The notes: a model not told the origin generated them from the sequence alone. A stretch of 33,119 bases of DNA from Micromonospora foliorum (GCF_022229015.1 NZ_JAKKFF010000004.1:1-33119); one strand, 5' to 3'. Positions 6,041-14,722 are shown, numbered from the stretch's first letter. A program made the numbers and translations.

Positions 6041-7027
6041 TCAGGAGCGCGAGCGCGGGAGGCAGCACTTCTTGTATTTGGCGCCGGACCCGCACCAGCA
6101 GGTGTCGTTGCGGCCGGGCGGCCAGGCGGTCACGCCGGTCTCGTCGAGGCTGTCGGCGTACTCGTCGAGGGTTTCCTCGCTGGTGGGGTCGCTGCCGGTG
6201 CGTTCGGCGAAGGCCGCCAGGTCGGTGACCGTGCCGACGACCACGCCGAGGTCGGCGCCGCCCATTCCGGAGGCGTCGACGAGGGCGCGTTCGATCTGGG
6301 CGCGGTGCTCGTCCCAGGTGGTGGGGTAGCTGTCGACGAGGGTGGGCCAGCGCAGCAGCAGCGCGGTGAATTCCGCCTGCGGCCAGAAGAGCAGCGTCGC
6401 CGGGCCGTCGTCGAGGGCGTCGAGCGCGTGGGTGCTCGCGGCGCGCAGCCGGTCGGCGAGGTTGTCGTACTCGTCGTGGGGTAGGCCCTGCTCTTCGCGC
6501 AGGTCGTGCCGCTGCTGGGCCAGGCCGTAGATCATGGCGGCGGCCTCGTCCTGGGCGTCCTCGGACGCGTGCTGCTGGTCGCGGGTCCGTTCCAGGATGG
6601 CGTCCAGCGCCCCGGTGAGCCATTCCACAGCCGTATCGCTGTGGCCGGACTCGGCCAGCTCGTCGATCAGGTACATGGACTTGGGGTTGGTCTCCAGCAG
6701 CGGACGCAGGGCGGCCAGTTCGGCCATGCCCTCGTCGGTACGCCCGATGCGCAGCAGCAGACCGCCGCGCACCGCTCGGGCGTACGCGTTGTCGTCCGGC
6801 TGCTCGGCGATGGCGCGGGTGGCCAGGGCGAGCGCGTCGGCCAGGTCGCCGGCCTGCTCCAGGATGTCCACGGCGACCAGCAGGGCGTACCCGGTGTCGT
6901 CGGGGTTGGCCACGCGCCCCTCGTCGACGGCGCCCACCAGTTCCGCGACGAGCGCGGCCGGGTCCGGGCTCTCGGAGCCCAGGGCGCCGATCTCTTCGAT
7001 GCGGTCGGCGGTCAGCAACTCGGACAT
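6041..7027 (-). CDS. SEC-C zinc-motif protein with helical-repeat N-terminus
   Basis: Encodes 328 residues from ATG 7027 (AGGA about 8 nt upstream). The C-terminal 20 residues are a SEC-C motif, NDTCWCGSGAKYKKCC, in which three Cys plus a further Cys/His-type ligand bind zinc; the same motif ends SecA. The rest is acidic and helical, with TPR-like pairs of helices (ALLVAVDILEQAGDLADALAL, AYARAVRGGLLLRIGRTDEGMAEL). Such proteins are common in actinobacteria; a role in protein or RNA contact is likely but not established. It lies 69 nt upstream of the nitroreductase gene on the same strand. Confidence 0.88.
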   Translation of the reverse strand: MSELLTADRIEEIGALGSESPDPAALVAELVGAVDEGRVANPDDTGYALLVAVDILEQAGDLADALALATRAIAEQPDDNAYARAVRGGLLLRIGRTDEGMAELAALRPLLETNPKSMYLIDELAESGHSDTAVEWLTGALDAILERTRDQQHASEDAQDEAAAMIYGLAQQRHDLREEQGLPHDEYDNLADRLRAASTHALDALDDGPATLLFWPQAEFTALLLRWPTLVDSYPTTWDEHRAQIERALVDASGMGGADLGVVVGTVTDLAAFAERTGSDPTSEETLDEYADSLDETGVTAWPPGRNDTCWCGSGAKYKKCCLPRSRS

Positions 7028-7092
7028 GGGCGCATCCTGAAAGACGACGGACGGTGGTTGGGGGGAGCGGCCAGCGTACTCCCGAATATGGA

Positions 7093-7122
7093 GCAGCCCG
7101 GGCGGCGAACCGCCCGGGCTGC
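7093..7122 (-). terminator. Strong hairpin terminator of the MFS gene
   Basis: A perfect 13-bp GC stem (GCAGCCCGGGCGG and its complement) closes a loop that reads TTCG on the minus strand, the especially stable tetraloop. It starts 11 nt after the MFS stop codon. There is no long U-tract, as is common in actinobacteria. Confidence 0.85.
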
Positions 7123-7133
7123 GACACGAACCG

Positions 7134-8600
7134 TCAGCGGGTCGCCGGCATGGTGGCGAACTCGCCGGCTAGCTCCGACTCGACGATCGTCGCGGCGGAC
7201 GGCCGGCGACCGGCCGACGCCCGCCGGGCGGACGGGACGGCGAAGGCCGCGACCGCGGCGGCCAGGGCGATCGCCGTGAGGACGAGAAACCCCATCGTGA
7301 AGCCGGCCTCCCGGGGCAGGCCGTTGGCCTGCGGGTGCGCGGTGATCACGCCGCTGACCACGGCGGCGCCGATCGCGCCGCCGATGGTGCGGATGTTGGC
7401 GTTCATGCCGGTCGCCACGCCGGTCTGGCTGGCGGGCACGCTGGCGACGATCAGGTTGGCCATCGACGCGAAGGCCAGGCCGATGCCGAGGCCGACCAGG
7501 CCACCGGCGAGGGCGACCTCCCAGCGGGTGTCGTGCGCGGCCGCGAGCATCGCGGACGCGGCCACGTTGAACGCGGCACCGGTGGCGAGCTGCGCCTTGG
7601 CGCTGAAGACGGCCTGGAGTCGGCCGGCGACGAGGCCGGCGACGAACATCGCGACGAGCATCGGCAGCATGAGCAGACCGGCCTGGCTGATGCTGGCGCC
7701 GAAGCCGTAGCCGGCGATGGTCGGGGTCTGCACGAACTGGGGAAGGAACGCGTACACGGAGAACATCGACGCGCCGTAGAGCAGGGCGACCAGGTTGGTG
7801 GTCCAGACGCCGGGCAGGCGCATCATCCGCATGTCGATAAGCGGGTTGCTGGACCGCAGCTCGGTGACCAGCCAGCCGGCCAGCAGCACCACGGCCAGCG
7901 CCAGCAGGCCGAGCACCCGGGTGGAGGTCCAGCCCCAGGTGGCGCCCTGGCTGATCGGCAGCAGCAGCGCGACCAGCCAGCCGGAGAGCAGCAGGGTGGC
8001 GCGCCAGTCGATGCGACCGGGGGTACGGACCGGCGACTCGGGCACGAACAGGTGCGCGGCCACAGCGGTCAGCCCGACCACGACCATCGGGATCCAGAAC
8101 AGCCAGCGGTAGTCGAGCGTGCTGACGATCGGGCCGGCCAGCACGATGCCCAGGCCACCGCCGACGGCGACGATCGCCGAGATGGCGGCCACGGCGGTGG
8201 AGACCCGCGCGGCCGGGAACTCGTCGCGGATGATGCCGAACGACAGCGGGAAGACCGCTCCGCCGATGCCCTGGACGACCCGGGCGAGGATGAGGACGCC
8301 GATGTTCGGCGCGATGGCGGCCAGCAGGCAGCCGAGGGCGAGGGCGGCGAGCGAGACGACAAGCATCCGCTCCTTGCCGACCATGTCGCCGACGCGTCCG
8401 AGGATCGGCGTGAAGATCGACGCGCTGAGCAGGTAGGCGGTCAGGACCCAGGTCACGGTGTTCTGGGAGGTGTGCAGGTCCTGCTGGATGGTCGGCAGCA
8501 CCGGGGTGATCAGCGACTGGAGCATCGCGAAGAACCCGGCGCCGGCCGCGAGCACGGTGAAGGTGAGCCGACGCGAGCTGCGTCGGGAGGTCACTGCCAC
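7134..8600 (-). CDS. DHA2-family (14-TM) MFS drug exporter
   Basis: Encodes 488 residues from GTG 8600, which follows GGGAG with 9-nt spacing; the frame is open to 8768 but that part overlaps the TetR operators. The size and hydrophobic pattern fit the 14-helix EmrB/QacA drug:H+ antiporters. Motif A is visible after helix 2 as GRVGDMVGKERML, and helix 4 has LILARVVQGIGGAVFPLSFG. The N-terminal SRRSSRRLTF is a basic cytoplasmic leader. Helix 5 carries the Gly-rich antiporter motif region (AIVAVGGGLGIVLAGPI). It diverges from a TetR regulator with three shared operators, the classic layout of an inducible efflux pump. The exported compound is unknown. Confidence 0.93.
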   Translation of the reverse strand: MAVTSRRSSRRLTFTVLAAGAGFFAMLQSLITPVLPTIQQDLHTSQNTVTWVLTAYLLSASIFTPILGRVGDMVGKERMLVVSLAALALGCLLAAIAPNIGVLILARVVQGIGGAVFPLSFGIIRDEFPAARVSTAVAAISAIVAVGGGLGIVLAGPIVSTLDYRWLFWIPMVVVGLTAVAAHLFVPESPVRTPGRIDWRATLLLSGWLVALLLPISQGATWGWTSTRVLGLLALAVVLLAGWLVTELRSSNPLIDMRMMRLPGVWTTNLVALLYGASMFSVYAFLPQFVQTPTIAGYGFGASISQAGLLMLPMLVAMFVAGLVAGRLQAVFSAKAQLATGAAFNVAASAMLAAAHDTRWEVALAGGLVGLGIGLAFASMANLIVASVPASQTGVATGMNANIRTIGGAIGAAVVSGVITAHPQANGLPREAGFTMGFLVLTAIALAAAVAAFAVPSARRASAGRRPSAATIVESELAGEFATMPATR

Positions 8601-8728
8601 GAGAGAAAACTCCCTGATTACGTACGGGAATGAGGCTTGTCGCCCGTCGTCTGTGACGGGGTGGTCTGTCGGGGTCCGGGCGATCGGGGTGGCCAGGCGG
8701 CGATCGGGCGGGTCCCGAGGTAAGGTAA

Positions 8729-8792
8729 CCGGAGGCAGGCCTCCGGGATTCCGGAGGGGTGCCTCCACTAAGCTAGCGGAGGGTTCCCTCCG
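8729..8792. promoter_or_regulatory. Three tandem TetR operators
   Basis: Three copies of CGGAGG-N4-CCTCCG: 8730-8745 (within the 18-nt CCGGAGGCAGGCCTCCGG), 8752-8767 (last base altered) and 8777-8792. The centres are 22 and 25 bp apart, i.e. roughly two helical turns. They sit between the divergent MFS (start 8600) and TetR (start 8822) genes; the third lies 30 bp from the TetR start. Binding by the adjacent TetR protein is inferred. Confidence 0.8.
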
Positions 8793-8821
8793 GATGCAAC
8801 CAGGGTGAGGTGACGCACGTC

Positions 8822-9403
8822 ATGACCAGCGCGGGGCAGGTGCCCGAGGTCTTCGCGCAGAGGCCCAAGCGGGCCGACGCGCGGCGTAACTACGACGCCC
8901 TGATCGTGGCGGCGCGCGAGGCGTTCGCCGAGAACGGCGCCGCCGCCTCCCTGGAGGACGTGGCCCGCCGGGCCGGGGTGGGCATCGGCACGCTCTACCG
9001 CAACTTCCCGACCCGCCGGCACCTGTTCGAGGCCGTCTACGTCGAGGAGGTCCGGGCGCTGTGCCACTCCGCCGAGGGCCTGGCCGAGCTGCCACCCTGG
9101 GACGCGCTCGTCGCCTGGCTGCACCGCTTCGTCGCGTACGTCGCCACCAAGCGGGCGCTCGCCGAGCAGTTGCTGCACGACTCCGAGATCTTCGCCAGCT
9201 GCCGGACGGAGATCTTCTCCGCCGGTGAGCCGCTGATGCGTCGCGCACAGGCCGCCGGTGTGGTCCGCGACGACATCGGCTTCGACGACGTGGTGCGGCT
9301 GATCAGTGGCCTCACCATGGCCCAGTTCCCGTCACCCGAGCAGCGTGACCGGGTGCTGGGCGTGGCCCTGGACGGCCTGCGCCCACCCGCCGCGCCACGC
9401 TGA
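8822..9403 (+). CDS. TetR-family repressor of the divergent exporter
   Basis: Encodes 193 residues from ATG 8822; a GTG at 8810 is in frame and also possible, since AGGGTGAGG lies just before both. The N-terminal HTH is typical: RRNYDALIVAAREAFAENG, then LEDVARRAGVGIGTLYRNF with the recognition helix ending in YRNFPTRRHLFEAV. The C-terminal part (from about residue 85) is the ligand-binding and dimerisation domain, with ATKRALAEQLLHDSEIF resembling the SACE_7040-like TetR C-terminal group. It probably represses itself and the 14-TM exporter through the three tandem inverted repeats in the 221-bp gap, with an effluxed compound as inducer. Confidence 0.92.
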   Translation: MTSAGQVPEVFAQRPKRADARRNYDALIVAAREAFAENGAAASLEDVARRAGVGIGTLYRNFPTRRHLFEAVYVEEVRALCHSAEGLAELPPWDALVAWLHRFVAYVATKRALAEQLLHDSEIFASCRTEIFSAGEPLMRRAQAAGVVRDDIGFDDVVRLISGLTMAQFPSPEQRDRVLGVALDGLRPPAAPR

Positions 9404-9477
9404 CGCCCCGTTCGGCCGCGCCGCGTTGCTGACGCCCCACCGGCCGCGTCGCGGCGCTAGACGCCCCGGCCGACCGG

Positions 9478-10842
9478 TCAGCGGTCGACCAGCAGCAGCC
9501 ACTCGTCGTCGAGGCGTTCGACGGTCGTGTCCGCCGGCCAGCGGTGACCAGGATCGGCCACCGCGCGGGCCTGCTCGACCTGGGGTGGCCGGCTGAACTG
9601 GGTGTCGCGGAAGCTGGCCATGCTGTGGAACCGGGCCCGGCCGAAGTTCGCGGCGTCGAGAAAGCGGGCCCGGTCGAACAGCGCCTCCGCGCCGAACATC
9701 GTCCAGCGGAACAGCGCCATGTTGGTGAAACGGACGGAGTGGAAGCCGGCCGACCGGCCGAACTCGGTGTGCTCCATCGACAGGGCGCCGTCGAAGACGG
9801 CCTCCCGGAACGTGGCGGTGTCCTCGAAGCGGGTGGCGTCGAAGCTTGTCGGCTGACCGAAGGTCACCCGGCGACAGGAGGTCGGGCCGGCGAAGCTGGC
9901 TCGCCGGCAGGACAGTCCGCCGGGGAGGGCGGCGCCGTCGAAGCTGGCCCCACCACCCACGCGAACGCCGTCGAGGATGACCTCGCCCTCGGCCGTGAGC
10001 CCCTCGAAGACCACGTCGTCGAAGGTCGCCGCCCCGAGCAGGAGCCGCCCCCGCGCCGTCGCGCCCGCGAAGGTGGTCGTACCGGTGAACACCGACTCGG
10101 TGAAGTTCGCGTCGACGAGCGTGCAGCCGGCGGCGTCGAAGTCGACGAGCGTGGCGCCGGCCAGGTCGAGCCTCAGCTCCGGCCAGTGGGCCGCGTCGTC
10201 CGCGCGCAGGTGCCGGGTGAGCACGCGCTGCGCGCTGCGCCGGACCTCCGTCTCGCGCGGCTCGCCGTCGGGCGCTGGCATCCGCAGGTACGCGCAGAGC
10301 ACCGCCGCGATCGTCGGGCGCTGCCCCGGGTTGTCCTGACCGAGGCGCTCCAGCGCGTGCAGCCCGCCGAGGCGTACCGCCGCGCTGTCGTTGCCGAGCA
10401 GCTCGACCGCCCGGGTGTAGAGCTCGGTCAGTCGACGCTCCGCCGCGTCGTGCTCGGCGGCGCCGGACTGCCGGTCCTGGTGGCGCTGCGCGGCCTCGGC
10501 CACCGCCTCGGCGTGCGCCTGCACCCGGTCCCGGTGCACCTGGTCCCGGGCGGCGACGCTCTCCTGGTGCCGCTGCGCGCGTTCGGCGATCCACTGGCGG
10601 CGGGCGGCGAGCAGCAGCGCGAGCCCTCCGCCGGTGCCGGCGACCACGGTCAGGCCGGTGCGGATCGCGTCGATGCGCAGCGTGGCGCGGGTGTCGGGTT
10701 GGCTGGCGCGGTCGGCCTCGGTGAGCAGCAGGTCCAGCACCAGCCAGCCCAGGGCGACGGCGGCCAGCAGGCCGACCAGAACCAGCCACCACGGCACCAC
10801 CCGCAGCTCGCGCTCGGTGGGTTCGTCGACAGCCACGGCCAC
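9478..10842 (-). CDS. Membrane-anchored pentapeptide-repeat protein
   Basis: Encodes 454 residues from GTG 10842 (weak ribosome site). Two membrane helices lie at about 18-40 (WWLVLVGLLAAVALGWLVL) and 63-81. A charged coiled-coil stretch (about 83-130) follows, with repeated Gln-Arg-His and Arg-Asp-Arg units. Next comes a conserved helical segment (TELYTRAVELLGNDSAAVRLGGLHAL) and, from about residue 220, pentapeptide repeats of the A(D/N)LXX type grading into the F-centred variant (ATFDDVVFEG, ASFDGAAL, ANFGRARFHSMASFRDTQF). The repeats fold as a right-handed square beta-helix. Proteins of this layout are common in actinomycetes; their role is not established. Convergent with TetR, divergent from the lipase. 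Confidence 0.9.
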   Translation of the reverse strand: MAVAVDEPTERELRVVPWWLVLVGLLAAVALGWLVLDLLLTEADRASQPDTRATLRIDAIRTGLTVVAGTGGGLALLLAARRQWIAERAQRHQESVAARDQVHRDRVQAHAEAVAEAAQRHQDRQSGAAEHDAAERRLTELYTRAVELLGNDSAAVRLGGLHALERLGQDNPGQRPTIAAVLCAYLRMPAPDGEPRETEVRRSAQRVLTRHLRADDAAHWPELRLDLAGATLVDFDAAGCTLVDANFTESVFTGTTTFAGATARGRLLLGAATFDDVVFEGLTAEGEVILDGVRVGGGASFDGAALPGGLSCRRASFAGPTSCRRVTFGQPTSFDATRFEDTATFREAVFDGALSMEHTEFGRSAGFHSVRFTNMALFRWTMFGAEALFDRARFLDAANFGRARFHSMASFRDTQFSRPPQVEQARAVADPGHRWPADTTVERLDDEWLLLVDR

Positions 10843-10938
10843 AGCATGCCAGTCACCGTCGATGTCCGATATGGAGCATGGCGGTATGACCGTTTACACC
10901 CCCGCCGGAACAACGGGTTACCGGCGCGTAACAAGTCA

Positions 10939-10968
10939 TTGACGTTTCTGAATTGTTGCGGGGATGAT
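10939..10968 (+). promoter_or_regulatory. Candidate promoter of the lipase gene
   Basis: TTGACG at 10939-10944 and GATGAT at 10963-10968 are spaced by 18 nt, a fair match to a housekeeping promoter. This region is less GC-rich than its surroundings. The predicted start would leave a leader of about 65 nt before the ATG at 11041. Confidence 0.45.
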
Positions 10969-11040
10969 CGTCGCACGGTCGACCGGACACCCCCACCCAC
11001 CTGCCCGGTTCGCCGGGTGCCTCCCCCCGGAGGTGCAGCG

Positions 11041-11835
11041 ATGCTGCTCCGAAAGACCGCCCTCGTCCTGGCCCTCGCCACCGCGGCGCTGCTCGCGTCC
11101 ACCGCCACGGCGACTGCCGCCCCCGCCGATCCCGCCCCGGCCACCGCCGCCCCCACCACACCCTTCGCCGCCGCGGCGGCCAACCCCGTCATCGTGGTCG
11201 GCGGGCTCAGCGGCGTCGCCGTCGCGTACGAGCCGATCGCCGCCCGCCTGCGCGCCGACGGCTACCGCGCCTTCATCTACCAACTGCCCGGGCTGGGCCT
11301 CGGTGGCATCCCCACCTCGGCCCGCGCGTTCGCCAGCTACGTCGACCAGGTCCGCGCCAGCACCGGCGCGGCGACGGTGGACGTCGTCGCCCACTCCGAA
11401 GGGGGCCTGGTCAGCCGCTACTACCTCAAGCGGCTCGGCGGCACCGCCACCGTCGGCCGGTACGTCAGCCTGGGCACCCCGCAGTACGGCACGTACGTCG
11501 CCAACATCGTGGCGTTCCTGGGTCTTGGCAGCTGCGCCGGCGTGGTGGCCTGCCAACAGATGACCATCGGCTCGACGTTCCTCGCCGATCTCAACGCCGG
11601 CGACGACACCCCGGGCGCGGTGCGCTACACCACCATCCGCACCCTGAAGGACGAGTTGGTCCGGCCGACCGGGAACGCCGCCGTCAACGACGGTGCGACG
11701 AACGTGCTGATCCAGGCGTACTGCCCGCTGCGGGTGGTGGGGCACCTCGGTCTGGTGCTCGACGGCACGGCGTACACCATCGTGCGCGGCGCCCTGGTCG
11801 ACGGCCCGGTGCGACCCAACTGCCTCGCGCTCTGA
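11041..11835 (+). CDS. Secreted alpha/beta-hydrolase, class 2 lipase type
   Basis: Encodes 264 residues from ATG 11041 with GGAGG eight nt upstream. It has a Sec signal peptide (MLLRKTALVLALATAALLAS, likely cut after ATAAPA near residue 30) and an Ala/Pro-rich propeptide-like stretch. The mature domain starts with NPVIVVGGLSG (oxyanion-hole region) and contains the nucleophile elbow AHSEGG, with Ser as catalytic nucleophile. Candidates for the rest of the triad are Asp in VNDGATN and His in VVGHLGLV. Two Cys pairs (GSCAGVVAC; YCPL and PNCLAL) suggest disulfides. It resembles the extracellular triacylglycerol lipases and esterases of actinomycetes (lipase class 2). A strong terminator follows. 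Confidence 0.9.
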   Translation: MLLRKTALVLALATAALLASTATATAAPADPAPATAAPTTPFAAAAANPVIVVGGLSGVAVAYEPIAARLRADGYRAFIYQLPGLGLGGIPTSARAFASYVDQVRASTGAATVDVVAHSEGGLVSRYYLKRLGGTATVGRYVSLGTPQYGTYVANIVAFLGLGSCAGVVACQQMTIGSTFLADLNAGDDTPGAVRYTTIRTLKDELVRPTGNAAVNDGATNVLIQAYCPLRVVGHLGLVLDGTAYTIVRGALVDGPVRPNCLAL

Positions 11836-11841
11836 CCCACC

Positions 11842-11877
11842 CCGGTGCGGCGGTCCCGGACGGGACCGCCGCACCGG
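11842..11877 (+). terminator. Terminator after the lipase gene
   Basis: A perfect 17-bp stem (left arm CCGGTGCGGCGGTCCCG) with a 2-nt centre, beginning 7 nt after the stop codon. In practice the innermost pairs open to give a 4-6 nt loop. There is no U-tract. Confidence 0.85.
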
Positions 11878-12009
11878 ACCCGCGACGCTGAGTGTCGGGT
11901 GCGCGACGATCCCGCGAAACGGTGTGGCAGACATCAGATGTCCTCGATAGCCTGCTCCGGCTGTCCATTCCCGACAGTGGACGCCATCCGTCAAGAGGGA
12001 GCAGCGCTC

Positions 12010-14223
12010 ATGACCGAGCCGCCCACCGTGCCGCCGGAGAACACCCCGCCGACCGTGCCGCAGCTCGACGTCCGGGCCGCCCAACCGCCGTCGGCCGACA
12101 CCCCGCCCACCGGTGGGTTCGCCGACCGCCCACCGGGCTACCCGAGCGCGCTGGTCTGGCTGCGCGCCGGGATCCTGCGGGACTGGCGCGGCGTGCTCGG
12201 CGCGTTCCTCGCCACCTGGTTCTACCTGCCGGTCGCGCTGCTCGTGGCGTTCTGGGGTGGTCTCACGTTCGCCGTCGCCGGGCTCTTCGCCCTCGGGTCG
12301 GGCGCCGACGACCAGGTGCCCCAGGCGCTGCGCGACGCCCCGCTGATCGGTTCCCTGATCGAGGCGTTCCTGACCCGCTCCGGTGGGGTGCTGGGCGGCG
12401 TGGCCGGCTTCGTCATCGGCTTCCTGGTCGGCTTCCTCGTCGTGCTGGCGCTGCCCTGGCTGGGCGTCGCCGACGAGCCCTTCGCGCTGCTCACCGGCCT
12501 GATCGGCACGGTCATCGCGGCGGCGCTGATCGGAGTCCTCTACACGCTCTACCGGGTCCTGCTCGAACCACGCCTGCTTGTCGTCTCGGGTGCCCGCCAG
12601 CCCAGCCGCCGCGAGTACGCGCGGCTGCGCCCCGTGCTCGACGAGTGCGCCCGTCGGCTCGGCCTGCCCAGCGTGCCACGGCTGCTGATGGAGGACGACC
12701 CGGTCCTGAGCAACGCCCGGACGTACGCCCGGCACGTGGTGGTCACCACCGCAGTGCTGACCGAACCGGACGACGAGGTTGCCGCGCTACTGAGCCACGA
12801 GCTGGTGCACTGGCGCACCGGGGACGAGATCACCAGCGCCTTCGTCCGCGGCGTCGGCCTGCCGCTGACCCTCGCGCACGCCCTGCCGACCTGGCTGATG
12901 CGGACGTTCCCGCACCCGGCAACCAACTTCGTGGTCTTCGTGTTCTTCTGGCCGGTGCTGCTCACCATGCGGTACGTGGTGCTGCCGCTGCACGCCCGCG
13001 ACGTGCGGGCGGCCGAGTACCGGGCCGACCTCGGCGCCGTGCTCACCGGGCAGGTCGACGGGCTGCGGCGCATCCTGGAACGGCGGCTGTCCTTCGAGAC
13101 CGGCCGCAGCGGCTGGGACGAGGCGGTCTGCGCCACCCACCCACCACACGAGCTCCGGCTCGACGCGCTGGAGCGGGCGTCGTTGGCCGGTGCGCCCGCC
13201 GGCGCGGGTCAGCCCGTCACCGTCGACCGCCTGTTCAACCACTCCGGCCCGGTCGGCACCCGCCGCACCTGGCTGCTGGTCGGCGCCCTCGCCCTGGTCG
13301 CCTGCCTCGGCACCAGTGGGCTCGGCGTGGTGCAGTGGGGGTTCTTCCGCCCCCAGGCGGCGATCGACGGCTACTTCTCCGCGCTCGCCGACCGGGACAG
13401 CGAGGCCGCGCTCGGCTACCTGACCGACCAGGGCAGCGACACCGACACCAAGCTGCTCGCCCAACTCCTGCGCGGCAAGGGCTACCAACCACCCACCGAC
13501 GTCGAGATCAGTTCGCTGAAGCGCGACGGCGAGACTGCCACCGCCACGGTGGCGTACCGGCTGGGTGACGCGCGGCAGACCGCCACCCTCACCCTGCTCC
13601 GCGAGGACGAGGCCACCGCCGGGCTGTTCCACGGCTGGCGGTTGAGCGGTGGGCCGACCCCACTCAACGCCGCCGTCGCCGACCCCGGGGTACGGCTCAA
13701 CGGGGTCGAGCTGCCGGTCGCCACCGAGGGCCCGCCGCTGGTGCTGTTGCCCGGCGGCTACACCGCGACCGGCCCCTCCAGTGCGCTCAGCGAGACACCG
13801 AGCACGACAGTGCTGGTCGGCCCGGGGGAGACCGCCGCAACCCTGCAACTGGCGCCGGTGCTCAAGCCGACGGCGATCGAAGCCGTCGAGGCGCGGGTAC
13901 GCGCCTGGTTGGACGAGTGCGCCAAGCAGACGGTCGCCGCCCCGCCGGGCTGCCCGTTCCGCTACTACGGCAGCTCCACGCAGAAGGTCACCTGGAAGAT
14001 CCTGGAGTACCCGAAGCTCGCGGTCGAACTCACCGGCCCGGCCAGCGCCCAGGTCTCCACCCCGTACGAGACCCAGGGCAGGGTGCGGGTCAGCGGCACC
14101 ACCACCTACTTCGGCGGCAGTTCCCCGTTCACGGACGAGGACGGGTTGACCGTCGCCGGCGTCGCCACCGCCGACGGGGACAACGTGACCTTCCGACCCG
14201 CCGCCGACTCAGCGGGAGACTGA
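12010..14223 (+). CDS. Membrane M48-family metalloprotease with extracytoplasmic tail
   Basis: Encodes 737 residues from ATG 12010 (GGGAG upstream). A Pro/Thr-rich leader (1-45) precedes hydrophobic segments at about 66-95, 127-150 and 158-182. The zinc site HELVH is at 263-267 with the third ligand Glu336 in RAAEYRAD, as in HtpX/Ste24-type M48 peptidases. Further hydrophobic segments at about 305-326 and 418-440 flank the catalytic part. The last ~300 residues appear to lie outside the membrane and begin with an NTF2-like, DUF4878-type stretch (AAIDGYFSALADRDSEAALGYLT). Ordinary HtpX is about 290 residues, so this is a much larger architecture. The EACC1-like gene follows after 3 nt, clearly co-transcribed. 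Confidence 0.88.
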   Translation: MTEPPTVPPENTPPTVPQLDVRAAQPPSADTPPTGGFADRPPGYPSALVWLRAGILRDWRGVLGAFLATWFYLPVALLVAFWGGLTFAVAGLFALGSGADDQVPQALRDAPLIGSLIEAFLTRSGGVLGGVAGFVIGFLVGFLVVLALPWLGVADEPFALLTGLIGTVIAAALIGVLYTLYRVLLEPRLLVVSGARQPSRREYARLRPVLDECARRLGLPSVPRLLMEDDPVLSNARTYARHVVVTTAVLTEPDDEVAALLSHELVHWRTGDEITSAFVRGVGLPLTLAHALPTWLMRTFPHPATNFVVFVFFWPVLLTMRYVVLPLHARDVRAAEYRADLGAVLTGQVDGLRRILERRLSFETGRSGWDEAVCATHPPHELRLDALERASLAGAPAGAGQPVTVDRLFNHSGPVGTRRTWLLVGALALVACLGTSGLGVVQWGFFRPQAAIDGYFSALADRDSEAALGYLTDQGSDTDTKLLAQLLRGKGYQPPTDVEISSLKRDGETATATVAYRLGDARQTATLTLLREDEATAGLFHGWRLSGGPTPLNAAVADPGVRLNGVELPVATEGPPLVLLPGGYTATGPSSALSETPSTTVLVGPGETAATLQLAPVLKPTAIEAVEARVRAWLDECAKQTVAAPPGCPFRYYGSSTQKVTWKILEYPKLAVELTGPASAQVSTPYETQGRVRVSGTTTYFGGSSPFTDEDGLTVAGVATADGDNVTFRPAADSAGD

Positions 14224-14226
14224 ACA

Positions 14227-14655
14227 GTGACCGACAGCGATTCCGCAGCCCGGCTGCCCGTCCGGCTGACCATCAACCCCCGGCAGCGCCAGCCGTCGTC
14301 GGTCGACCTGCTGACCTGGATCCACCGCCGCCCCGAGTACCGGCCGGTGGTCCGGGCGGCCGGCGGCGGCGGGGGCCGGCCGGGCTTCAGCGACGCGGTG
14401 ATCATCGCGGTGCTGGCCCAGGGGCTGCTTCCGGGGCTGTTCAACCTGTTGCAGTCCTGGGTCGACCAGCAGCGCACCGAGGCCAGCATCCGGATCCAGA
14501 GCGGGGACACCGAGGTGGAGTTGCAGGTGAGCGGACGCACCGACTCCGCTCGCCTGCTGGCCCAGGCGACCGAGGCGCTGCGCGCCGCCCGAGAGCCCGG
14601 TCCAGAGCCCGCTCCGGAACTCACTCTGGAGCCCGGTCCGGACGCCGCCGACTGA
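14227..14655 (+). CDS. EACC1-like small membrane protein
   Basis: Encodes 142 residues from GTG 14227, with GGGAG eight nt upstream and starting 3 nt after the protease stop. The order of elements fits effector-associated constant component 1 (EACC1): an N-terminal strand (PVRLTI), a helix with Trp (SVDLLTWIHRRPEYRPVV), a Gly-rich turn, one hydrophobic helix (FSDAVIIAVLAQGLLPGLFNLL), two strands (ASIRIQSGDTEVELQVSG) and a last helix. EACC1 domains are known as small invariant partners of peptidase or other effectors in predicted actinobacterial conflict systems. The assignment is by pattern, not search. The C-terminal 25 residues are a Pro/Glu-rich tail with repeated EPGPEPAPEL-type units. 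Confidence 0.75.
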   Translation: MTDSDSAARLPVRLTINPRQRQPSSVDLLTWIHRRPEYRPVVRAAGGGGGRPGFSDAVIIAVLAQGLLPGLFNLLQSWVDQQRTEASIRIQSGDTEVELQVSGRTDSARLLAQATEALRAAREPGPEPAPELTLEPGPDAAD

Positions 14656-14680
14656 TCCGGCGGCCGCCCGGGAGCCCGGC

Positions 14681-14713
14681 CCGGACGCCGCAGGCTGACC
14701 CGGCGGCGTCCGG
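14681..14713. terminator. Hairpin between convergent genes
   Basis: CCGGACGCCG (14681-14690) pairs perfectly with CGGCGTCCGG (14704-14713) around a 13-nt loop. It lies between the EACC1-like and aldo/keto reductase ends and could serve both. Confidence 0.6.
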
Positions 14714-14722
14714 AGCGGCGGG

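Noticed and set aside
5021..6484. 487-codon plus-strand open frame over 5021-6484
   Set aside because: It is a high-GC shadow antisense to three well-supported minus-strand genes; its Gly/Val/Arg-rich translation matches no domain.
9544..11040. Long plus-strand open frame running into the lipase from 9544
   Set aside because: It is antisense to the pentapeptide-repeat gene and has its low-complexity composition; the lipase signal peptide and GGAGG site fix the true start at 11041.
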